A stretch of 51,201 nt of DNA from an uncultured Brachyspira sp. (GTDB lineage Bacteria > Spirochaetota > Brachyspiria > Brachyspirales > Brachyspiraceae). Below the pieces are notes generated by a model that had not been told where the DNA came from, ran no database searches, and saw only the letters and a list, made by a program, of their open reading frames with translations. The stretch lies in the NCBI RefSeq assembly GCF_944390845.1, contig NZ_CALXRM010000016.1:1-51201 (forward strand). The letters run 5' to 3'. The translations under genes were made by a program, and so were the position numbers. This document shows positions 18,858 through 26,882 of this stretch, piece after piece. Within the stretch, counting starts at the first letter, position 1. Every line of letters starts with the position of its first letter.

Positions 18858-19427
18858 TTAATGCTCAACTATTATATATTTCAATTCATCATAGTATGTA
18901 TTTTCTAGCTTTTTTATGAAATCTTTATTCTTCTTATAATAAGTTTTATCATTTATTAATTCTGTATAAACTTCTTTTATATCAAGAGTTTCTAACATTG
19001 ACTGAAGTTTCTTTTTATAATTTCTGCTCTTACATTTATTATAAAATTTTAAAACACTTTTTGTATGTGTAAAAGAATAAGCATTTTCAAAAATATTTTC
19101 AAAGTCTTTAATATTATCAATATTCCAAGAAGTTAAATCACAGTTAAAATATTTTGTATTACTAAACATTTCACTCATATCAAGAACTTTAGACACATTC
19201 CATTTACTTAAATCAGCATTGAAATATTCCGCATTTTTAAACATGCATTTCATATCAGTTACATTAGATACATTCCAAGTTTCTATGCCGTCAAAATTTT
19301 TTCTTTTACTATCTTCAAATAAATATGACATATCAATCATATCACTTGTATCTATATCAGCTAAATTGATACTTTCATCTTTAATATAATCCAATAATCC
19401 GAATTTATATTTTGGCTTATACTTCAT
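18858..19427 (-). CDS. Short DUF285 protein, third cistron of the restriction-modification operon
   Basis: This 189-residue protein has the family N-cap (degenerate: KYKPKYKFGLLDYIKDESINLADIDTSDMIDMS), about four DUF285 repeats (GIETWNVSNVTDMKCMF onward) and the helical linker ending KLENTYYDELKYIIVEH. In larger paralogs this linker leads into a DUF4132 domain; here the frame stops exactly where element E3 begins, so the C-terminal domain may have been lost when the element arrived. It starts 5 nt after the methyltransferase stop codon and is presumably cotranscribed with it. No signal peptide. A link to the restriction-modification system is only by position. Confidence 0.82.
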   Translation of the reverse strand: MKYKPKYKFGLLDYIKDESINLADIDTSDMIDMSYLFEDSKRKNFDGIETWNVSNVTDMKCMFKNAEYFNADLSKWNVSKVLDMSEMFSNTKYFNCDLTSWNIDNIKDFENIFENAYSFTHTKSVLKFYNKCKSRNYKKKLQSMLETLDIKEVYTELINDKTYYKKNKDFIKKLENTYYDELKYIIVEH

Positions 19428-19432
19428 TAAGT

Positions 19433-20656
19433 TTATACCTTATTAATAATTTTTATAGGAAGAAGTCTTTCCAATTCTGTTTTTGATATTTGAGTGTTTC
19501 CTGTTATAAGGCTTAATACCTTTATATTTGTTTCATCATTTAAGGCATTATAAATATATTCTAAACTATAATCTTTATTATAATTACTTAAAGGATATAT
19601 AACATTAACATGATTCTCGCATACAAATTCTTTTTCTCTAACTATAGCAGATTTTATATTTACATTCTTATGAGACCCTGTTATTCTATTAACAACTATA
19701 ACCTCATTTCTTATAATAAAATCTTCAGAAATATTTCTTATATACTGCAATGTTCTTTTATATGGTATAACTATTTTACCATCAACTATATTAGAAGAAT
19801 ATATTAAAGGTATAGAATTATTTTTATCGCCTGTTAAATTTTTCTTATAATTATTCCAAGCAATACTTCCTGTTTTCACCTCATACCCTATTTCTTTTAA
19901 ACTAATTGTGTTTTTATAAGCATTATTTAAAAAAGTTTTATCTTCTGTAAATATTGTTATATCATTCTTTGAAAATATATATTTTTTATTTTTATTACTA
20001 TTAGTTTTTTTGAGTATTAACAGCATGACTTTTTGATTAGCCATATAAAAATTATCAGAACCTTCAACGACATGCAAATATTCAACACTGCTGTTATTAA
20101 TGATATATTCTCTTAATTTACTAAAAAAAGCTCCATTATTCATTGAAGGCGGAACAATATAAGCTAAATAACCTTCATCATTAAGCAATTCCAAACCCAA
20201 TTTTATAAATATAGAAAATATGTTAACTCTTCCGCTTATTATATCAGAATGCTTTTTCTTTAATTCTTTATCCGGCTTAAATTCAAAATACGGAGGATTA
20301 CCTATAACATAATCATATTTAATAGATTTTTCAGTATCAAGCTGTAAAGTATCAATACATTTTATATCTGCTTTATCAATTAATTTTTTAGATATATTAA
20401 CTAAATTTTCATCTATTTCAAATCCATACAAATTAGGATTATTGAAATATTCATTACAAGATAAAAGAAACTCCCCGCTTCCGCATGCAGGATCAAGTAT
20501 TTTAGGATTATCTTTTTTATCTGAAATAGATGTTAATTCTTTTAAAAGTAAATCTCTTATACTTTTAGGGGTGAAATACTGCCCTAGTTTTTTTCTTTTT
20601 TCTATATCCGTATTTATTAAATAATCAATGCTTTCTTCAGTATATTCTTGATGCAT
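19433..20656 (-). CDS. Type II N6-adenine DNA methyltransferase
   Basis: The 407-residue protein has the N6-MTase order of motifs: a KKLGQYFTPKSIRDLLL helix near residue 20, SAM-binding motif I DPACGSGEFLL (~residue 55) and the catalytic motif IV NPPYFEF (~residue 120). The C-terminal half (from ~residue 240) shows a target-recognition-type region (KTGSIAWNNYKKNL). It would methylate adenine in the site cut by the nuclease encoded 15 nt upstream. The layout nuclease-methyltransferase in one short operon fits a type II system, and the motif order fits the gamma/HsdM-like class. The recognition sequence cannot be read from the protein. Confidence 0.88.
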   Translation of the reverse strand: MHQEYTEESIDYLINTDIEKRKKLGQYFTPKSIRDLLLKELTSISDKKDNPKILDPACGSGEFLLSCNEYFNNPNLYGFEIDENLVNISKKLIDKADIKCIDTLQLDTEKSIKYDYVIGNPPYFEFKPDKELKKKHSDIISGRVNIFSIFIKLGLELLNDEGYLAYIVPPSMNNGAFFSKLREYIINNSSVEYLHVVEGSDNFYMANQKVMLLILKKTNSNKNKKYIFSKNDITIFTEDKTFLNNAYKNTISLKEIGYEVKTGSIAWNNYKKNLTGDKNNSIPLIYSSNIVDGKIVIPYKRTLQYIRNISEDFIIRNEVIVVNRITGSHKNVNIKSAIVREKEFVCENHVNVIYPLSNYNKDYSLEYIYNALNDETNIKVLSLITGNTQISKTELERLLPIKIINKV

Positions 20657-20671
20657 ATAACTCTCTTACAA

Positions 20672-21382
20672 TCACAAACTATTACAAAATTCTATAACAT
20701 TATTTTCGCATTTTATTCTATCTTCATGTAGAAAATAATCTATTTTTGCATTCTCATTTATAGTTTTATTCTGTTCATAAGCACGTCTGACATAAACATT
20801 AAATCCCCTATCAAATTTATATGCAAATAAATTATTCTGATTATCTTTTTTCATTTTATTTTTGAAATTATCTTCAAGCTTTTTTATTTCTTCAAAAAAA
20901 TCTATAAGTTCATTACGCTCATTCATAGGGAGCACATCATCTCCTATAAAGAAAGTAACATCTCCCCTGCCATAAGAACCAAATATATAAATAGCATTAG
21001 CCTTTGGTAAATTACTGTTCCACATAGGACTTGATGATTTACCGCTGCTGTATTTTATTTCTATAGCTATAATTTTTTTACATGTAAATATTAAAAAATC
21101 TGGAAAATTTTGACTTCCATAAGGCTGGCATACAAAACAATTTTCCATACTTTTATCTTCTAAAGCATAAATATTATCGATTATTTTGTCGGACTTTTTA
21201 TCTAATATATCATTCTTTATAGATGAAAGTATAGTTTTCATTTCTTTATCGTCATGCATACGTCTATTAAATCCATGACGCTTTAAAGAGGTTTCAAATC
21301 TATCTTCAAATTCGTCTCCCTCTTTACTTTTAAGCCATTCTTTTTTATTTTTTATTATATCTTTAAAAATATCACTAAGCAT
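20672..21382 (-). CDS. Probable type II restriction endonuclease (PD-(D/E)XK type)
   Basis: The 236-residue protein carries a catalytic-looking PD...E-x-K motif: QNFPDFLIFTCKKIIAIEIKYSS (around residues 110-135), followed by a conserved-looking SSPMWNSNLPKANAIYIFGSYGRGDVTFF. This is the pattern of PD-(D/E)XK nucleases. It is the first gene of an operon with the N6-adenine methyltransferase 15 nt downstream, which strongly supports a restriction role. The ATG lies only 6 nt beyond the -10 box of an element-borne promoter and has no ribosome site, so translation is probably leaderless. The specific nuclease family was not recognised. Confidence 0.75.
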   Translation of the reverse strand: MLSDIFKDIIKNKKEWLKSKEGDEFEDRFETSLKRHGFNRRMHDDKEMKTILSSIKNDILDKKSDKIIDNIYALEDKSMENCFVCQPYGSQNFPDFLIFTCKKIIAIEIKYSSGKSSSPMWNSNLPKANAIYIFGSYGRGDVTFFIGDDVLPMNERNELIDFFEEIKKLEDNFKNKMKKDNQNNLFAYKFDRGFNVYVRRAYEQNKTINENAKIDYFLHEDRIKCENNVIEFCNSL

Positions 21383-21388
21383 TTTATT

Positions 21389-21417
21389 AATATATTTATA
21401 ATATTAAAAATTGTCAA
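21389..21417 (-). promoter_or_regulatory. Element-borne promoter of the restriction-modification operon
   Basis: The left end of element E4 reads on the minus strand TTGACA (21417-21412), 17 nt, TATATT (21394-21389). Six nt separate the -10 box from the ATG of the nuclease gene, so transcription would begin at or next to the start codon. Confidence 0.65.
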
Positions 21418-21676
21418 CCGCGAGCTCTACCTCAACAAGCTCGGTACGCTTCGCGGGCACCTTCCCGCACAACACTGCTTCATCTTATCAAATGCCAACT
21501 ATACACGACCGAAGGAAGTACTGTAAGTATGCAATTGATTACCCTATTATACAAAAATTAATCTTACAGATAAAAACATGTTTAATCAATATTATATAAT
21601 ATTTTATTTTATAAAAATCACAATTTACATTTAGAAAAATATAAAAATTGACAAACTTAAAAAATTTCACTATATA
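21389..21676. repeat. MITE-like element E4 (288 bp)
   Basis: Left end AATATA, 17 nt, TGTCAA (21389-21417); right end TTGACA, 17 nt, TATATA (21648-21676). Both are type A. The left interior has the shared G/C-rich block (CAAGCTCGGTACGCTTCGCG, 21436-21455) and ACCGAAGGAAGT near 21508; the rest is A+T-rich. It separates the restriction-modification operon from the cNMP-fold regulator, whose stop codon begins 5 nt beyond the right end. Confidence 0.62.
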
Positions 21677-21681
21677 CTAAA

Positions 21682-22869
21682 TTATATAAAAATATTAGCT
21701 GTAGAATTTCTTTTTCTATACATCTCATATTCTTTAAAGAAACTCTCAATACTTGGTATAATAATTCTTCCTTGTCTTGAAAATAATATTACATTTGTTT
21801 TCTTCATTTCAGATTTTATATAATCAACATCTTCAATTCCAACCATAGCACATATATCATAAACAGTATATGGAAGTTCTAAGAAATCAGTATTCTTTTC
21901 AAACAATAATTCAGTTTTTGTAAAAGAATATACTATACTATAAAATTTACCTACTACACTTTTTATGCTTATAGTATAACTTTTTATAACTGTATTGTAT
22001 ATTCTTCTAGTCATTACATTTATAAGATAATATTGAAGCTTCTTATTTGAGTATGCCAATCTAATAAAATCATCTTTTCCTACAACCTGCAATATAGTAT
22101 CTTCTAATACAATACAAGTAGTAAGCAAATGTTTATTACCAAGTATTGGTTTATATCCTATAAGATTTCCTTTAAGGAATATTATTCTGCTTATTAGCTT
22201 TCCATTAAATACACTATATACTCCAACTTTTCCTTCTTTGATTAGATAAACATCAGTATTATTTTCTAATTCTGAAAATATACAGCTTCCTGCTTTATAT
22301 TCATACAAATTGGTACTTATTTCTAAAGGAGGTTCTATATTATTATTTTTTTCTATTGCTGATATTCTTTCATTTATTTCTGTATGATCTTCATTTGGAA
22401 ACATTTCTATGATTTTCTTATACATATATAATGATGCAGGATAAAATGCATGTTCTTCATAAGTTTTAGCTATTTCAAGTGCATTATTCTCTTTATAGCT
22501 TCCAATGTTTAAAGCTTCAGATAACTTATAAAAATACTTTCCAAGCCATATTTCCATAAATTTTATAAGATACTTATATATATTTTCTATAATTTTTTCA
22601 TCTTCAATATTGTATATATCTTTAGCATGTATTTCTATTAATTGAACATCTGTTGCTGCTATCATAGTAGAATAATAAGGTTCAGCCAATACTGCAGAAA
22701 CCATTCCTATAATATCTCCAACAACAAATTCAAAATTAGTATTATCTACTACATAATTTTTATCAATTACGCTTCCCTCTTTAATTATATAAAATATATC
22801 TCTTGCTTTTTCACCTGCAACAAATATTAGAGAATCTTTTTTAAACTCAACAATATTAAAATCTACCAT
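21682..22869 (-). CDS. Double cNMP-fold regulator with TPR-like linker and winged helix
   Basis: The likely start is the ATG at 22869 (MVDFNIVEFKKDSLIFVAGEKARDIFYIIKEG), preceded by GAAGGG at about 8 nt; a longer frame reaches 22911. The ~395-residue protein has a first cyclic-nucleotide-binding-fold domain (to ~residue 105), a helical TPR-like linker (EIAKTYEEHAFYPASLYMYKKIIEMFP), a second cNMP-fold domain (from YEYKAGSCIFSELENNTDVYLIKEGKVGVY) and a C-terminal winged helix (YTVYDICAMVGIEDVDYIKSEM...GRIIIPSIESFFKEYEMY) like CRP/FNR. It is a paralog of the array at 26.8-33 kb. The family's Glu and Arg that bind cAMP are not conserved (VGDIIGMVSAVLAEPYYSTM), so its ligand, if any, is not canonical. 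Confidence 0.82.
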   Translation of the reverse strand: MVDFNIVEFKKDSLIFVAGEKARDIFYIIKEGSVIDKNYVVDNTNFEFVVGDIIGMVSAVLAEPYYSTMIAATDVQLIEIHAKDIYNIEDEKIIENIYKYLIKFMEIWLGKYFYKLSEALNIGSYKENNALEIAKTYEEHAFYPASLYMYKKIIEMFPNEDHTEINERISAIEKNNNIEPPLEISTNLYEYKAGSCIFSELENNTDVYLIKEGKVGVYSVFNGKLISRIIFLKGNLIGYKPILGNKHLLTTCIVLEDTILQVVGKDDFIRLAYSNKKLQYYLINVMTRRIYNTVIKSYTISIKSVVGKFYSIVYSFTKTELLFEKNTDFLELPYTVYDICAMVGIEDVDYIKSEMKKTNVILFSRQGRIIIPSIESFFKEYEMYRKRNSTANIFI

Positions 22870-22951
22870 AATAACAAACCCTTCATTTTTATATAAATTA
22901 TTATACTTCATTATTTTTATATAACAAGAATATTAATATTATTTTTTCATA

Positions 22952-23641
22952 TTAATACTCATCATGTTTTATAGTAAATGATTTATTATTCAACATATCT
23001 TCTACTGCTATATAATCTTCTTTGAAGTACGCTTTGTAATTTGCATCAAGATTGTAATTATATTTATCATATATAAATTTTCTTACATCAACTAAATTAA
23101 TATATTTTTGATTATTAAATACATCTTCATAAAAATTATAAATCATATAATTGAATACTCTTTTATAAGCCCCGCTATCCTCTTTAAAAAGATAAAATCC
23201 ATAAAAAAGTATTTTTCCATTTGAATATTCTAAATCTATAAAAATCCAAACACCATTTAAATGTTCATCATTGTATATAGGTTTATTATAATAAAAATTA
23301 AATTCTTTATTTTTATGATTTAAATCTAATATAGAAAAACCTGTTAAATCTCTATTAAAGAAAAAATAATCATTATTATTTGCATGCTTTATTATTTTCA
23401 ATAAACGAGAATCATCACTCTTATAACTATAAACTAATTCATCGTTTTTATACAAATTTCTTTCATAGCCTATAATATCTTTCTCATGAATGAAACCAGT
23501 ATACTTTTTATTGATCATATAGTAATCATTATTCAATATAACTTTTTTATCTTTTTCGTAATATTTATCATCAAATAAGATACCATATTTAAGCCAATGA
23601 TTTTTATAATTTTCTGTATAATATAAATTTTCTAATACCAT
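22952..23641 (-). CDS. Unknown protein, leaderless gene
   Basis: The 229-residue protein is rich in Tyr, Asn, Lys and Asp with no signal peptide, membrane segment or repeat I recognise. Segments such as GFIHEKDIIGYERNLYKNDELVYSY suggest beta-rich meander units. It is the gene upstream of, and in the same direction as, the cNMP-fold regulator (about 80 nt apart). Its promoter lies so close that the mRNA should begin at the ATG. I do not recognise the family. Confidence 0.7.
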   Translation of the reverse strand: MVLENLYYTENYKNHWLKYGILFDDKYYEKDKKVILNNDYYMINKKYTGFIHEKDIIGYERNLYKNDELVYSYKSDDSRLLKIIKHANNNDYFFFNRDLTGFSILDLNHKNKEFNFYYNKPIYNDEHLNGVWIFIDLEYSNGKILFYGFYLFKEDSGAYKRVFNYMIYNFYEDVFNNQKYINLVDVRKFIYDKYNYNLDANYKAYFKEDYIAVEDMLNNKSFTIKHDEY

Positions 23642-23647
23642 AATACA

Positions 23648-23676
23648 AGTATATGAACAATGATAAGATTTGTCAA
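23648..23676 (-). promoter_or_regulatory. Promoter giving a leaderless mRNA
   Basis: On the minus strand TTGACA (23676-23671), 17 nt, TATACT (23653-23648), then 6 nt to the ATG at 23641. The expected start point coincides with the start codon. Confidence 0.65.
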
Positions 23677-23699
23677 ATTATATTACATTAATTTTTTAT

Positions 23700-25514
23700 T
23701 TAATTTATGATTTTTAGATATTCGCTTTCATTATGTATTCTGTCTAATGCTGTAACATAATATATATAAGTTTTTTTGGAATCTACCGTTTTATCTTTAT
23801 ATTTAACTTTAGAATTTACATCAAAATTTGTTCTTCTTATTTTATCTATTAATTCTATGCCATATTCTCCGATAGTTTCTCTATATATAGCATAATATGT
23901 AGATGTTGATACTGCTGCATGATTATATTTATCAGTTTTATATTCGTTAGGGTCTGTAAATGTTATTTCTATTCCGCCGAAAACTTTCTTTATAGTTGGA
24001 TTTTCTAATTTCAAAGGAGCTTTTCTCAAATCTTTCATGGTATTCATAGTAGGAACTATTGCTTTAAATATATAATCATTTTCTTTTATATACTTAAGTG
24101 CTTCGTTTCCAAAATCTCCGCTGTCCCTATCATTTTTATACATGCTATGCATTGTAAAAAAAGTAGAACCTTTTACATAGCCTTTTCCTTTTTCTCTTAT
24201 ATACTCTACCTGTTTTGACATCAAATCTATATCCTGCCAAGGCTCTACATTTGTATCCCTTCCCATTTTATATAATGCATGTCCTATATATAAATCAGCG
24301 AGATTTCCGCTTCTTGATTTTTTAGCTTCATTAATCCACCAATCTGCTATAATATCGAAAGGTGCTGTTTGATGCGATGAGCTCCAATATATTTGAGGTA
24401 TTATTGCATCAACATACATTCTATTTAACCCGTCTTTAACAGTTGCTTTACTTAAAGTAGGTGTCTTTTCTCCATTAAACATCCATAAAAGAACATCAGC
24501 ATGCAAGGCATCAAAATTAGGATTATATGATTTAGTGTCGCTTCCGTTTTCACATCCGGCATATTCTGATAAAGGATTTTTATTTCTCCAAACTCCTGCT
24601 GGTGAAATTGTCCATTTGACATAAGGTTTTCTCGCTTTAATTTCTCTATATAAATCACTTACAAGCCTATTAATATTATCTCTCCTCCAAGCATAAAGTC
24701 CGTCAACTCCATAATCATCAAGTGAAGTATTTGTTATATTATAGCCTCTTTTTTCTCCATATTTAGATGCACTTACCTTGTCCGGCCAATCTCTGTAAGT
24801 TTTATCCCCCGCTATATTCTGATAAAAATAATCATCAAAATGTATTCCGTCTACATCATAATTTTCAACAACTTCCATAACAGATGCTATTATATATTCA
24901 GCACTTATTGGTTCGCCGGGATCTAAATATAATTTTTTATCATACCATTGTATAGGCTTTAAATCATTAGAAACATAAGTGTGTACAAAATTCTTTTTTG
25001 AAAATTGTTCAGCATAACTTTTATTTGAATCATAAGTTGCAGATATCCTGTATGGATTAAACCAAGCATGAACTTCTAAATTTCTTTTATGAGCTTCATC
25101 TATTATAAATTTTAACATATCAGTTTTGAAAGGATAATCATCTCTTTCATCTGTAGACTTAGAACCAAAAAAATATCTTGTTGTAGGATTCATTTTTGAA
25201 GGAAATATTACACCTGCATCCGGCTTTACCTGAACAAATACTGCATTAAAATTATTCTTATATAATGTATCTAAATGTTTTATAGCAAGTTTTTTCTGTT
25301 CCGATTCGCTTCCGCCTCTTACAGGCCAATCTATATTTGCAACTGTAGAAAACCATGCAGCCCTAAACTCTCTATAAAGAGGATTTATACTTCTATCATC
25401 GTCCATATTTTTTACAAGCTTAGACCTTAAATTACTTGGTACTATAATATCTAATGTTTGGCATGATGATATTAATAAAATTGTTAAGGATATTAAAACA
25501 AGGATTTTCTTCAT
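23700..25514 (-). CDS. GHL10-family (DUF187, YngK-like) glycoside hydrolase lipoprotein
   Basis: The 604-residue protein has a lipoprotein signal (hydrophobic stretch, then LISSC with Cys18), so it is anchored to a membrane. The GHL10 catalytic domain follows: REFRAAWFSTVANIDWP, NFNAVFVQVKPDAGVIFPSK, EVHAWFNPYRIS, VDGIHFDDYFY, WTISPAGVWRN, DAIIPQIYWS. It probably cleaves a polysaccharide, perhaps peptidoglycan or mucin glycans; the substrate is not known. From about residue 505 a fibronectin-III-like domain (KKVFGGIEITFTDPNEY...YIYYVTALDRIHNESEY) is present. It has its own promoter and a weak ribosome site (GAAAGA). Confidence 0.88.
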   Translation of the reverse strand: MKKILVLISLTILLISSCQTLDIIVPSNLRSKLVKNMDDDRSINPLYREFRAAWFSTVANIDWPVRGGSESEQKKLAIKHLDTLYKNNFNAVFVQVKPDAGVIFPSKMNPTTRYFFGSKSTDERDDYPFKTDMLKFIIDEAHKRNLEVHAWFNPYRISATYDSNKSYAEQFSKKNFVHTYVSNDLKPIQWYDKKLYLDPGEPISAEYIIASVMEVVENYDVDGIHFDDYFYQNIAGDKTYRDWPDKVSASKYGEKRGYNITNTSLDDYGVDGLYAWRRDNINRLVSDLYREIKARKPYVKWTISPAGVWRNKNPLSEYAGCENGSDTKSYNPNFDALHADVLLWMFNGEKTPTLSKATVKDGLNRMYVDAIIPQIYWSSSHQTAPFDIIADWWINEAKKSRSGNLADLYIGHALYKMGRDTNVEPWQDIDLMSKQVEYIREKGKGYVKGSTFFTMHSMYKNDRDSGDFGNEALKYIKENDYIFKAIVPTMNTMKDLRKAPLKLENPTIKKVFGGIEITFTDPNEYKTDKYNHAAVSTSTYYAIYRETIGEYGIELIDKIRRTNFDVNSKVKYKDKTVDSKKTYIYYVTALDRIHNESEYLKIIN

Positions 25515-25544
25515 TCTTTCTTCATTGTTGTGATATTTTCTTAA

Positions 25545-25573
25545 ATTATATATTTAATAATAATAACAGTCAA
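25545..25573 (-). promoter_or_regulatory. Promoter of the GHL10 lipoprotein gene
   Basis: On the minus strand TTGACT (25573-25568) and TATAAT (25550-25545) are separated by 17 nt, about 30 nt before the ATG. Confidence 0.7.
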
Positions 25574-25617
25574 TATATAAAAAGTTTTATTATTGTATGT
25601 AAAAAATATAATGCAAA

Positions 25618-25648
25618 AATAAAGGGACTTAAAAAAAGCCCCTTTATT
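25618..25648 (-). terminator. Intrinsic terminator of the thioredoxin gene
   Basis: On the minus strand the arms AATAAAGGGGC and GTCCCTTTATT (one G-U pair) enclose a T-rich loop and are followed by TTTGC. The stem lies 25 nt after the stop codon. Confidence 0.75.
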
Positions 25649-25672
25649 GTTAAGACAAAAGTTAATAGTTTA

Positions 25673-25990
25673 TTATAGCATACTATCTACCATAGCTTTG
25701 ATATTTTCAATAGTAGCTTCTTCTTTAGTAACTTCTTTAACTTTAGCACCATCTTTGTAGATAGCAATAGTAGGAAGTCCTAAAATTTTCTCACGAATAG
25801 CTAATCTTCTAGCTTTAGAAGTGTTGAAAGAATAGAAAGGTACTTTACCTTCATATTGTTTAGCTAATTCATGAACATGTGGCATTAAAGCTTTACATGG
25901 TTCACAAGTATCGCCAAAATAGTCAACTAAGCATAATTCTTTTGAGTTAATAACTTTCTCATCAAATGTATCTTTATCTAATTCTTGCAT
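25673..25990 (-). CDS. Thioredoxin with non-standard TCEPC active site
   Basis: The start is the ATG at 25990 ([14 protein letters not shown]), with GGAG 8 nt upstream; a longer frame lacks this. The ~105-residue protein has the thioredoxin fold ([30 protein letters not shown]...[17 protein letters not shown]) with the cis-proline loop LPT. The usual W-C-G-P-C is replaced by D-T-C-E-P-C, so the Trp before the first Cys is missing. Such variants are known for thioredoxins serving glycine reductase or other selenoenzymes in anaerobes, so the partner may be special. It has its own promoter and terminator. Confidence 0.9.
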   Translation of the reverse strand: MQELDKDTFDEKVINSKELCLVDYFGDTCEPCKALMPHVHELAKQYEGKVPFYSFNTSKARRLAIREKILGLPTIAIYKDGAKVKEVTKEEATIENIKAMVDSML

Positions 25991-26024
25991 TATAAAACTC
26001 CAGAAATATATTTTTATAATATAC

Positions 26025-26052
26025 ATTATATAAAAAATATATTCTTAGTCAA
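26025..26052 (-). promoter_or_regulatory. Thioredoxin gene promoter
   Basis: On the minus strand TTGACT (26052-26047) and TATAAT (26030-26025) are separated by 16 nt, 34 nt before the ATG. Confidence 0.7.
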
Positions 26053-26808
26053 GTATAAAACAAATTTATTTTACTAATAAAATGTTATGATTTAAAATAA
26101 CTGTAATTTATTAAAGATATAAAAATATATCAATGGAACAATTTATATGATTAACAATTATTGTACCATTTAGACAATAAAATACATTCAAAACAGATAT
26201 TACATATATACACTTATATTATAAAACCAAATAAATACAACAAAAATTTCAATATAAATTAAAAATATAGAACAATATAAACATTTAATATTTTTTAGAC
26301 AAAATATAGACAGTAAAATTTAATACCTATTTAGAATATATTAATAGTATTTAAACTTATAAAAAGAACTATACAAGTTTTATACTACAAATATATTTAT
26401 AATAATGTTCTTAATATTTATTTTATTATACACAAATAAATAAACGCTATACACCTACTTCATTATAGAAAAAAATTTTAATCAATAAGAACAAATCATA
26501 CATTTATAATACATATCAAACATAATTAATACTGATTTATAAATTTTAATTCTCATACTGCCATACTTGAGTACGGTAACTATAAATTTAAATATAGAAT
26601 ACTATATACAAGTAAATAGTATATAATAATTAGTTATAATTATACAAAAATAAATATTTCAGATTATACAACAAATATATTTAGTATAATTCAAGAGTAT
26701 TTTTTACTAAAATAAAACAATAACAAAAAAATAATAATATATAATACATTGTAATTAATAAAAATTTTAGTAAATTAGTTAATTATTTCCTGTTAATATT
26801 TTTTTCTA
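26053..26808. other. Long A+T-rich gene-free interval
   Basis: About 750 nt between the thioredoxin promoter and the first array promoter holds no open frame of note and no terminal repeats of the MITE-like family. An ATGGAACAATTTATATGA string at 26132 resembles the first codons of the array paralogs (MEQ) followed by a stop. It may be the remnant of a further copy, but nothing after it matches. Confidence 0.4.
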
Positions 26809-26836
26809 TTGACATAATTATTCTTTATATTATAAT
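26809..26836 (+). promoter_or_regulatory. Array promoter 1
   Basis: TTGACA (26809-26814), 16 nt, TATAAT (26831-26836). The spacer begins TAATTATT, as in array promoter 3. It lies 46 nt before the ATG at 26883. Confidence 0.75.
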
Positions 26837-26882
26837 GCTGGTCGTAATAGTGTGTTTATTTAAAATAGTGTATGGGAGTTTT

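Noticed and set aside
26132-26152. A further regulator paralog in the gene-free interval.
   Set aside because: Only MEQF followed by a stop resembles the family; nothing downstream matches in any frame, so it is mentioned only as a possible relic.
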